Shown here one piece after another: positions 40,786-48,708 of a stretch of 64,000 nt of DNA. The position numbers were made by a program, and so were the translations under genes. The notes beneath the pieces were generated by a model, which saw only the letters and a program-made list of their open reading frames with translations, was not told the origin of the DNA and made no database searches. This DNA is from Microcaldota archaeon (lineage in GTDB: Archaea > Micrarchaeota > Micrarchaeia > Micrarchaeales > Micrarchaeaceae): assembly GCA_028866715.1 (NCBI GenBank), contig JAGWHO010000002.1:1-64000 (forward strand), given 5' to 3'. Each line of letters starts with the position of its first letter. Positions within the stretch are counted from its first letter, which is position 1.

Positions 40786-41901
40786 TCACAGAAGCCTGAG
40801 GACTGCTGTCCTGGCCTTTACAACATTCTTTTTGTCGCAAGCAACTAAAAGCCTTTTCTTGCCGCCGACTATGTCGTCTATCGCCTTCATGAGCGGGGAT
40901 ATGCCGTTGAGCGTGCCTATCTTCGCGCCATCCTTGCTCAGGACTGCCACATCCCCTCTCTCTGCCCCGAATCCCTTGAACGACACGACGTAATCGTCCT
41001 TGGAAAAGCCTGCCCTACCTAAAGCGTTTTCAATCTCAGCTACCTTGACATCGCGCTCCACTGCCTGATAATAAGCGCGCTTGAATAAGTTTCTTGTGTC
41101 AAGCCTTTTTGCTATGCCTGACGCGCTTTTCGACCTTCTGAGGCACTCCATGGCCTGCGCATCCATCATGTTCGCGGCAACGTTTGCATCAACCTCTCCG
41201 TTCTCAATTACGTTTCTCAGGCCGTTCTGGAACATGCCCTCCCCAATCCTTGCAACATGATGCCCATACACGTCCTCGAACATGAAGTATCTGGCGATTA
41301 GCATCAGCTCGGCCGCAGAGACCCCATTCTGGTATATCGCAGGCATGCCCTTGTATACTGTCAGCTTGCTCTTCAATCTGTTGTAATCGACAATCCCATA
41401 AGCCACGCCTGTGTAGTAAGCATCGCGCATTATGTAGTCTATCCTGTCAGAACCAAGAGCCCCTCCCACTATCTCGCAGCTCTCTCCGCCCTTGAAATAC
41501 TCCATGACCTTCCTGAACGACATGCCGGAATCCTGGATGTAATCCTTTATCCTAGAATTCCTTATCCTCTGCTCGCCGTGCTGCTCATGCGATTTCTTGG
41601 TGAACTTCATTATCACGTCCTCGGACTGATGGGAGAAGGGCCCGTGCCCAACGTCGTGTATCAGCGCGACAATCCCCAACTCGGCGTTCTTTCCGTCCCA
41701 TATGTTCTTTATCAGCTCGTTCGTTATGTGCATGCTGCCTATTGAGTGCTCAAAACGCGTGTGGTTCGCTCCCGGGTATACGAAATAATCGAATCCGAGC
41801 TGGTTTATCCCCCTTAGGCGCTGCATCTCAGGCAGGTCGAGTATCTTCGCAGAGGTATCGTCGAATTCGACATTCCCGTGTATCGTATCCCTGATTATCA
41901 T
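40786..41901 (-). CDS. HD-domain phosphohydrolase (SAMHD1/dGTPase-like)
   Basis: A 371-residue metal-dependent phosphohydrolase. Signature: RDTIHGNVEFDD start, H-T-R-F-E-H-S-I-G (about residues 48-56), then ALIHDVGHGPFSH with the His-Asp pair (about 79-91), and GSDRIDYIMRDAYYTGV (about 150-166). Such proteins hydrolyse dNTPs or other nucleotides. Start ATG 41901 overlaps the VKOR stop by 4 bp. Confidence 0.87.
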   Translation of the reverse strand: MIIRDTIHGNVEFDDTSAKILDLPEMQRLRGINQLGFDYFVYPGANHTRFEHSIGSMHITNELIKNIWDGKNAELGIVALIHDVGHGPFSHQSEDVIMKFTKKSHEQHGEQRIRNSRIKDYIQDSGMSFRKVMEYFKGGESCEIVGGALGSDRIDYIMRDAYYTGVAYGIVDYNRLKSKLTVYKGMPAIYQNGVSAAELMLIARYFMFEDVYGHHVARIGEGMFQNGLRNVIENGEVDANVAANMMDAQAMECLRRSKSASGIAKRLDTRNLFKRAYYQAVERDVKVAEIENALGRAGFSKDDYVVSFKGFGAERGDVAVLSKDGAKIGTLNGISPLMKAIDDIVGGKKRLLVACDKKNVVKARTAVLRLL

Positions 41902-42323
41902 CCGCTTACCCTGTTTGCCCTGGCATGGTACACATGCACAATTGCCGCGCATGCTATGAGCACGTCAAGAGTTGAGCAGTAGATGCAGATCTTGCCTATG
42001 AGGTGCATAGCAATCACGGAGTACATGATGCCGCCAAGGCCTATTATCAGCCAGACGTCCTTCACTATGTGGAATGCAGGTATCTTCCACAAACGCCTGT
42101 AGAACGTGATGACACCGAGCACCGCGAACCATACGAACGCCTGTACTGCAAGCGGTATCCCGAGAATCGCAGAATAGCTGCTCGTAAGAACCTGCTCGCA
42201 GTTTATTATCCCTGCATTGGGGCAGTATAGGCCTGAAGGCTGGAAGTGGACGTATATGAGATACAACGAGATTATCAGGCCAAGGATGACTATTGCGCCC
42301 ATCGCCTTGTCGAAGTGCCTCAT
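41898..42323 (-). CDS. VKOR family disulfide-forming membrane protein
   Basis: A 141-residue, four-span protein of the vitamin K epoxide reductase family. The loop Cys pair (Cys34, Cys42) and the quinone-side pair C-I-Y-C (Cys113, Cys116) are in place. VKOR oxidises a thiol partner and passes electrons to quinone, making disulfides outside the membrane. There is no fused thioredoxin domain. The Cys-rich surface protein in this window is a plausible beneficiary. Confidence 0.88.
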   Translation of the reverse strand: MRHFDKAMGAIVILGLIISLYLIYVHFQPSGLYCPNAGIINCEQVLTSSYSAILGIPLAVQAFVWFAVLGVITFYRRLWKIPAFHIVKDVWLIIGLGGIMYSVIAMHLIGKICIYCSTLDVLIACAAIVHVYHARANRVSG

Positions 42324-43642
42324 TTCTTCACCCTTTTTATGAAATCCTGCAGAGCCGCGTCCAACGCCCCTGTTCGCGGCTTCAGCTCGTAGCCTACCTG
42401 CACTATCGGCTTGTCAACATTTATTATCCTTCTAAGGTTCGTCGGAGTGGCAGATATCACTATGTCGCAATCCGCCGCGTTTATGCTGTTCTCCAAATCC
42501 TTTATCTGCTTTGGGCTGTATCCCATCGCGGGAAGCTCCATCTTCAGCTTCGGATATTTTTTGAACGTCTCTTTGAGGCTCCCCTGTATGTATCTTTTTG
42601 CCTCGATTATCCTGGCGCCGTACTGTTTTGCAGCTATTGTTCCGGCGCCGATTCTCATGCCGCCGTGGGTTATGCTCGGCCCGTCCTCTACGACAAGAGC
42701 CCTCTTGCCCTTTATCAGGCCAGGATTATCCGGCAGTATCTCTGAATCCGCATACGCGATCTTCGCCCTCGGATTTATCCTCCTCAAGTCGTTCTCTACC
42801 TTAGTTATCTCTGCCTTTGTGGCAGAGTTCATCTTGTTTATCAGGAGCACGTCTGCCATCCTTGCCACGGTCTCACCAGGGTAATAGGTAAGCTCGTTTC
42901 CAGCCCTAAGCGGGTCCGCCACAGTTATCAGCAGGTCTGGCTTGAAGAAAGCTGCGTCGTTATTGCCCCCGTCCCATATTATGACATCCGCCTCTTTCTC
43001 TGCCGCTCTGAGTATCCTCTCGTAATCCACACCCGCATACACAACAAACCCGTTCCTTATATGAGGTTCGTAATCCTCTCGCTCTTCTATCGTTGCCTTA
43101 TATCTGTCGAGATCCTTCAACGTCTCGAACCTCTGCACAATCTGCTCCTTAAGGTTAAGGTATGGCATCGGATGCCTGACCACCACCACCCTTATCTTGG
43201 CCTCTTTGAGCACGTTTGATACGTATCTTGCAGTCTGGCTCTTGCCGCTGCCTGTCCTAACTGCACATATCGCGAGCACCGGCTTCTTCGATTTAAGATA
43301 CGTGTGCTCCGGGGCGACAAGCCAGAAGTCTGCTCCAGCAGCATTCACTATGCTCGCCTTGTCCATCACGTCAAGATCTTTCAGGTCGCTGTACGCCTGT
43401 ATGCATACATCTACCTTGTATCTCTTTATCAGCCCTGGGAGCTCGTTCTCATCGTATATCTTGATGCCCTTAGGGTAAAGCTTGCCGCTCAGTTCCGGAG
43501 GGTATACGCGGTTGCTGATGTATGGTATCTGCGCTGCTGTAAACGCAACTACCTCGTAGTCTTTATTGTTCCTGAAAAGCACGTTGAAATCGCCAAAATC
43601 CCTCCCGGCCGCTCCTATTATTATGACCCGTTTCCTCCCCAT
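42320..43642 (-). CDS. Cyclic 2,3-diphosphoglycerate synthetase-like P-loop protein
   Basis: A 440-residue protein matching archaeal cPGS: RVIIIGAAGRDFGDFN at the start, the P-loop VRTGSGKSQTAR near residues 130-141, and VIIWDGGNNDAAFFKPDLLI. In methanogens the enzyme makes cyclic 2,3-diphosphoglycerate, a thermoprotectant; many wide-spread homologues have no tested role. ATG 43642 follows TATA GCATAAATAC by about 28 bp. Confidence 0.82.
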   Translation of the reverse strand: MGRKRVIIIGAAGRDFGDFNVLFRNNKDYEVVAFTAAQIPYISNRVYPPELSGKLYPKGIKIYDENELPGLIKRYKVDVCIQAYSDLKDLDVMDKASIVNAAGADFWLVAPEHTYLKSKKPVLAICAVRTGSGKSQTARYVSNVLKEAKIRVVVVRHPMPYLNLKEQIVQRFETLKDLDRYKATIEEREDYEPHIRNGFVVYAGVDYERILRAAEKEADVIIWDGGNNDAAFFKPDLLITVADPLRAGNELTYYPGETVARMADVLLINKMNSATKAEITKVENDLRRINPRAKIAYADSEILPDNPGLIKGKRALVVEDGPSITHGGMRIGAGTIAAKQYGARIIEAKRYIQGSLKETFKKYPKLKMELPAMGYSPKQIKDLENSINAADCDIVISATPTNLRRIINVDKPIVQVGYELKPRTGALDAALQDFIKRVKK

Positions 43643-43746
43643 CACGTATTCTACTCTTGCTGCGTATTTATGCATTGCGAAAGCAAAAATAGGGCAGGGG
43701 AAACCTGTTTTTACGATGCTTGGAAAAGGCTTTTAAAGATGAAATC

Positions 43747-43762
43747 CCCATTATAAAATGGG
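43747..43762 (+). promoter_or_regulatory. Palindrome spanning the gyrB TATA box
   Basis: CCCATT-ATAA-AATGGG is a perfect 6-bp inverted repeat whose centre is a TATA-like TTATAAAA. It is about 29 bp upstream of ATG 43784, so gyrB looks leaderless. A repressor bound here would block TBP. Confidence 0.45.
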
Positions 43763-43783
43763 CTATTTATCGGTGGGAAATCA

Positions 43784-45703
43784 ATGGGCGACAACGAGTA
43801 CACTTCAGCTGACATAATAGTTCTTTCCGGACCTCAGGGAATCAGGAAAAGGCCTGCGATGTACATAGGTTCGACTGGCACAAAGGGCTTCCTGCACCTG
43901 CTTTACGAAGTGCTTGACAATGCCATTGACGAGGCGCAGGCAGGCTTCGCGAAGAACATCGCAATCAGGCTTACAAGGGAGGAAGACGTCGATGTTGCCG
44001 AGGTGAGCGATGACGGCAGGGGCATACCTGTCGACACGATGAAAAAGGAAGGAAAGCCCGCACTTGAGGTTATCATGACCTCGCTCCACTCGGGAGCGAA
44101 GTTCGACAGCAAGGTATACAAGGTCGCAGGCGGCCTCCACGGTGTCGGTCTCACTGTTGTCAACTCCTTATCCGATTATACTGAAGTCACAATCAAGAGA
44201 AACGGCAAGATATACAGGCAGAGATTCAGCAGAGGAGCCCCTATAAGCGAATTAGAGACCACTGGCGAAGCCGCCGAAGGCGAGAGCGGCACAACAATAA
44301 GGTTCAAGCCTGACGTGTCCATATTCTCGACGAGGAATTTCGATTCGGTAACGCTTACAGAAAGGCTAAGGGAGCTCGGATACCTGAATTCCGGAGTCAA
44401 GATAACCCTCACAGATGCGAGAGAGCCAGGCAGCGAGAAGACAACTGATTTCTATTCACAGAACGGCATCGCAGATTTCATAGACTTCATACGCGGCAGC
44501 AAGGACCCTGTGATAAAGCCTATCATGTTGAGCAGGCAGGCAGACTCGGTAAAGGTGGATATAGCGTTCCAGTACGTGAACACGTACAGCGAGGAATTGC
44601 TTGCATTTGTCAACAAGATAAGGACCGCAGACGGAGGGACGCATGTGGTCGGATTCCATTCCGCATTGACGAGAGCGATATCCAACTACATACAGAAGAA
44701 CCAGAAGAAGCTCGGCAGGAACATACCTCAGGTAGAAGGAGACGACACTCGCGAAGGTCTTATCGGCATAATTTCTGTATTGATGCAGAATCCGGAATTC
44801 GAGGGCCAGACAAAGGAGAGGCTCGGCAGCACACACATAAAATCAATAGTCGATAACGCAGTGTATTCCGCATTCGCCACATACCTCGAAGAAACCCCGT
44901 CAGATGCAATGACGATAATGAAGAAGGTCTTCTCGTCTGCTGACGCGCGCGAATCCGCAAGGCGCGCAAGGGAACTGTCAAGGAAGAAGAGCCTTTTCGA
45001 CGGGCCTCTTCTGCCAGGCAAGCTTGCCGATTGCACGGAAACAGACCCTGAGAAATCAGAGATATTCATAGTCGAGGGAGACAGCGCAGCCGGCTCGAGC
45101 AAGCAGGGCAGGGACAGAATGTACCAGGCGATCCTGCCCCTTAAAGGCAAGATTCTCAACGTAGAGAAGGCATCCGACGAAAAGATATTCAACAATGCGG
45201 AGCTCCATATGATGGTCACGGCTTTCGGCGTGGGGATAAAGGACACATTCAACCCCGAGAAGGCAAGATACAAGAAGATAATACTGCTCACGGACGCAGA
45301 CGTCGACGGGAGCCACATCCGAACTCTTCTGCTCACATTCTTCTACAGGTTCATGAGGCCGCTCATAGAGCGCGGCTATGTCTTCATAGCGCAGCCGCCG
45401 CTATACAGGGTAGCCAAGGGCAAGGATGTGAGGTATGCATACTCCGACAGCGAGCTCAACACCGCAATGCAGGCCCACGACGGCAAGGCGGCTGTGCAAA
45501 GATACAAGGGTCTTGGAGAGATGAACCCTGAGCAGCTGTGGGAGACAACCATGAACCCGCAGAACAGGGTCCTGAAGAAGGTCATGATACGCGACGCGCA
45601 GCTTGCAGACACGATATTCTCGGTGTTGATGGGCCTTGACGTCGAACAGAGAAGGAAGTTCCTTGAGGAGCACTCCACAGAAGTTTCGTTCCTGGACATA
45701 TGA
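43784..45703 (+). CDS. gyrB: DNA gyrase subunit B
   Basis: A 639-residue type IIA topoisomerase subunit of bacterial type. GHKL ATPase: EVLDNAIDEA and DDGRGIPVD early, AGGLHGVGLTVVNSLS near residue 110. TOPRIM: EGDSAAGSSKQGRDR (about 424-438) and DADVDGSHIRTLLL (about 505-518). Together with GyrA it introduces negative supercoils. Adjacent gyrB-gyrA suggests joint acquisition from bacteria. Confidence 0.96.
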   Translation: MGDNEYTSADIIVLSGPQGIRKRPAMYIGSTGTKGFLHLLYEVLDNAIDEAQAGFAKNIAIRLTREEDVDVAEVSDDGRGIPVDTMKKEGKPALEVIMTSLHSGAKFDSKVYKVAGGLHGVGLTVVNSLSDYTEVTIKRNGKIYRQRFSRGAPISELETTGEAAEGESGTTIRFKPDVSIFSTRNFDSVTLTERLRELGYLNSGVKITLTDAREPGSEKTTDFYSQNGIADFIDFIRGSKDPVIKPIMLSRQADSVKVDIAFQYVNTYSEELLAFVNKIRTADGGTHVVGFHSALTRAISNYIQKNQKKLGRNIPQVEGDDTREGLIGIISVLMQNPEFEGQTKERLGSTHIKSIVDNAVYSAFATYLEETPSDAMTIMKKVFSSADARESARRARELSRKKSLFDGPLLPGKLADCTETDPEKSEIFIVEGDSAAGSSKQGRDRMYQAILPLKGKILNVEKASDEKIFNNAELHMMVTAFGVGIKDTFNPEKARYKKIILLTDADVDGSHIRTLLLTFFYRFMRPLIERGYVFIAQPPLYRVAKGKDVRYAYSDSELNTAMQAHDGKAAVQRYKGLGEMNPEQLWETTMNPQNRVLKKVMIRDAQLADTIFSVLMGLDVEQRRKFLEEHSTEVSFLDI

Positions 45704-45710
45704 TGATAAC

Positions 45711-48155
45711 ATGCCTGAGCATCTTGAAGCGCCAATAGAGAAGGAGATGCAGTCGAGCTACATCGACTACGCGATGAGCGTCATAGTAGGCAGGGCGCTG
45801 CCTGACGCAAGGGACGGGCTCAAGCCGGTGCAGAGAAGAATCCTTTACGGAATGTACCTTGCGGGCAACACCCACAACCATCCGACAAGGAAGAGCGCCA
45901 AGATAACCGGAGACATAATGGGAAGGTTCCACCCCCATGGCGACGCGGCGATCTACGACGCGATAGTGAGGATGACGCAGAACTTCTCAATGAACCATCC
46001 TCTGGTCCATGGCCAGGGCAATATGGGCTCGATCGACGGCGACAGCGCCGCAGCGCAGCGATACACCGAAGTAAGGCTCGAGGAGTTCGCGGAATCAATG
46101 CTCGAAGACATAGACAAAGAGGCAGTCCTCTTCGTGCCGAATTACGATAACACGGAACAGGAGCCGCTAGTGCTCCCTTCAAAGATACCTAACCTGTTGG
46201 TGAACGGCTCTGCAGGAATCGCGGTTGGTGTCGCAACCAACATTCTTCCGCATAACCTGGGAGAGGTATGCGATGCGGTGCTTGCATATCTTGACAACAG
46301 GGAGATAACTGCAGCAGAACTCATGAATTACGTAAAGGGCCCCGATTTCCCGACAGGTGGAAGCGTATTCTACAACACTGCTCTTACCTCGTCATATACT
46401 GCAGGCAGGGGGACAGTCGTAATAAGAGGAAAGACGGTCATAGAGAAGCTGAAGAACAGGTCTGCGATAATCGTGACTGAGATTCCCTACAACGTCAACA
46501 AAGCAGCAATGGTAGGCGAGATTGCCAACAACGTAAGGAACAAGCGCATAATCGGAATATCGGATCTCAGGGACGAATCCGGCAAGGAGGGCATAAGGGT
46601 TGTGATAGAGCTCAAGCAGGACGCCGAGCCTGATTTCGTGCTCAACCAGCTATACAAGCACACGCAGCTCCAGACGTCGATGCCTGTGATGAACATTGCT
46701 GTCATAGACAAGCACCTCGTCACCTTCAACCTCAGGAGCTACATCAAGACATTTGTCGACCATCGCGTTGACGTGATAAAGAAGAGGACCGCATTCGACC
46801 TGAAAGTCGCATCCGACAGGCTGCACATAGTGAACGGGCTCCTGATAGCGGTGCAGGACATCGATAGCGTAATAGCGACGATAAAGAAGAGCACCGACCT
46901 GAAAGAGGCAAGAGCCACGCTCATATCGGGTTACGGCGTCACCGAGATACAGGCAAATGCAATCCTTGACATGAAACTCAGCAAGCTCACAAGCCTCGAG
47001 ACATCGCTTCTCGAATCCGAAAAGTCTGAGCTCATGACGAACATAGCAAACCTGGATGCCATACTTGCCGACGAAGCGAAGGTATACCAGATAATAAGGG
47101 ACGAGACCAAGCTCATGAAACAGACCTATGCAAGGCCGAGAAGGACTGTCATAGACTATAACGCCCCGATCCAGGAGTTCAGCAGGGAAGACCTTCTTGT
47201 CGATGAAGAGACGACGATCATACTCACGAAGAACAACTACATGAAGAGGCTGCCAACTAGGGTCTACAGGGCGCAGGACAGGGGCGGCAAGGGGATAATA
47301 GCAATAGAGCTCAAGGAAAACGATTTCGTCAAGCAGATAACCACGTGCCTGCTCAAGGACTATCTGCTGATGCTCTCGAACAAGGGAAGGGCGTACTGGC
47401 TCAAGGCCTACATGGTGCCAGAGGAATCAAGGTACAGCATAGGCAAGGCCGCGGTCAACCTGGTCAAGCTCTCGGAGGGCGAAAAGATCGAGACAATAAT
47501 CAACACAAGGATATTCGCAAAGTCATTCCTTACATTCATCACAGCCAAGGGCAGGATAAAGAGGACAGAGGCGGAACACTTCTCGCATCCGAGGTCAAAC
47601 GGCATAAACGCCATTCCCATACTCCAGGGCGACGAGCTCGCGGATGTCTGCCTGTCAGACGGAAAGTCGGAGCTGCTGATAGCCACGAAGCTTGGCAAGT
47701 CCCTGAGATTCAAGGAAACAGACATAAGGCCGATGGGAAGGACAGCGCAGGGGATAAGGGGCATAAGGCTCAACGCAAGCGATTCGGTAGTCAACATGAT
47801 ATCCGCAGTCGCGAAGGACCTCGTAGCATCTATAACTGAAAACGGATTCGGAAAGGTAACTGAATTGGAGAAGTACAGGCTGCAGAAGAGGGGCGGCAAG
47901 GGGGTAATCAACGTCAGGATAAAGGACAAGATAGGCGACGTGGTGAAGGTGCTCAAGGTCCAGAACGATGACAACATACTGATGGTAAGCTCGAAAGGCC
48001 TTTCAATAACGTTCCCTGTGGCTTCTGTAAGGGTAACCGGAAGGGGGGCAAGCGGCGTCAGGCTAATGAGGCTTGACGGAGGCGCAAAGGTAGTCGACGG
48101 CCAGACAATATCGAGGCCGCATCAGCCGTCCAACGAACAGGTACAATCAAGCTAA
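45711..48155 (+). CDS. gyrA: DNA gyrase subunit A
   Basis: An 814-residue cleavage subunit. Catalytic Tyr118 lies in AAAQRYTEVRL. The helix-4 region HPHGDAAIYD has Ala80 where E. coli has Ser83. The C-terminal pinwheel carries a GyrA-box-like QKRGGKG (about residue 727), which marks a supercoiling gyrase rather than topo IV. It starts 7 bp after gyrB. Confidence 0.96.
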   Translation: MPEHLEAPIEKEMQSSYIDYAMSVIVGRALPDARDGLKPVQRRILYGMYLAGNTHNHPTRKSAKITGDIMGRFHPHGDAAIYDAIVRMTQNFSMNHPLVHGQGNMGSIDGDSAAAQRYTEVRLEEFAESMLEDIDKEAVLFVPNYDNTEQEPLVLPSKIPNLLVNGSAGIAVGVATNILPHNLGEVCDAVLAYLDNREITAAELMNYVKGPDFPTGGSVFYNTALTSSYTAGRGTVVIRGKTVIEKLKNRSAIIVTEIPYNVNKAAMVGEIANNVRNKRIIGISDLRDESGKEGIRVVIELKQDAEPDFVLNQLYKHTQLQTSMPVMNIAVIDKHLVTFNLRSYIKTFVDHRVDVIKKRTAFDLKVASDRLHIVNGLLIAVQDIDSVIATIKKSTDLKEARATLISGYGVTEIQANAILDMKLSKLTSLETSLLESEKSELMTNIANLDAILADEAKVYQIIRDETKLMKQTYARPRRTVIDYNAPIQEFSREDLLVDEETTIILTKNNYMKRLPTRVYRAQDRGGKGIIAIELKENDFVKQITTCLLKDYLLMLSNKGRAYWLKAYMVPEESRYSIGKAAVNLVKLSEGEKIETIINTRIFAKSFLTFITAKGRIKRTEAEHFSHPRSNGINAIPILQGDELADVCLSDGKSELLIATKLGKSLRFKETDIRPMGRTAQGIRGIRLNASDSVVNMISAVAKDLVASITENGFGKVTELEKYRLQKRGGKGVINVRIKDKIGDVVKVLKVQNDDNILMVSSKGLSITFPVASVRVTGRGASGVRLMRLDGGAKVVDGQTISRPHQPSNEQVQSS

Positions 48156-48186
48156 TAAGTCATACCTCGTTGAAGTAATCAGGTTG

Positions 48187-48705
48187 GTGGTATGGACGAT
48201 AGCGGTTCTCTCGATTGGTGAGCATGATCGGAGAATAAGGACAAACATATGCCTTACCGCAAGGGCGTTCGGCGCAGACAAGGTAATATTCATAGGAAAG
48301 CGCGACAGCAGGATAATCAACTACATGTCCAAGATAAGCGCAAACTGGGGAGGGAGCTTCAAGGTGGAGTTCGCCTCTAATGCCCCCAAGGTGATAAGGC
48401 CGCTGACGAAATACAAGAAAGTCTATCTCACGATGTATGGGATACCACTAAGGCAGGTGGGGTACACGCTCAAGACGTACAAGAACGTGCTGCTCATCGT
48501 CTCTCAGAAGGAGCACGACGAGGCTCTCGAGAAGCTGTCTGATTACAATGTAAGCATAACCACCCAGCCGCATGCGCAGGTCACCTCAATAGCCGTTTTC
48601 CTTCACGAGTTCTTCAGCGGGAGGGAGCTCGCCATACAGTTCCCAAATGCGAGATACAAGGTAAAGCCGCAGGATCACGGCATTAGGATAGAAGAGGTAA
48701 AGTAG
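48187..48705 (+). CDS. trm56: tRNA (cytidine-56-2'-O)-methyltransferase Trm56
   Basis: A 172-residue SPOUT-class enzyme of the archaeal aTrm56 family, which methylates the ribose of C56 in the T loop. Seen: EHDRRIRTNICLTARAFGADKVIF (residues about 12-35 in part), VYLTMYGI, LLIVSQKEHDEA, and the knot motif DYNVSITTQPHAQVTSIAVFLH. Starts about 31 bp after gyrA with GTG; an earlier TTG is adjacent. Confidence 0.88.
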   Translation: MVWTIAVLSIGEHDRRIRTNICLTARAFGADKVIFIGKRDSRIINYMSKISANWGGSFKVEFASNAPKVIRPLTKYKKVYLTMYGIPLRQVGYTLKTYKNVLLIVSQKEHDEALEKLSDYNVSITTQPHAQVTSIAVFLHEFFSGRELAIQFPNARYKVKPQDHGIRIEEVK

Positions 48706-48708
48706 CCG

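Noticed and set aside
45711-48155. Topoisomerase IV ParC instead of GyrA
   Set aside because: The C-terminal QKRGGKG GyrA-box and the adjacent gyrB support gyrase.
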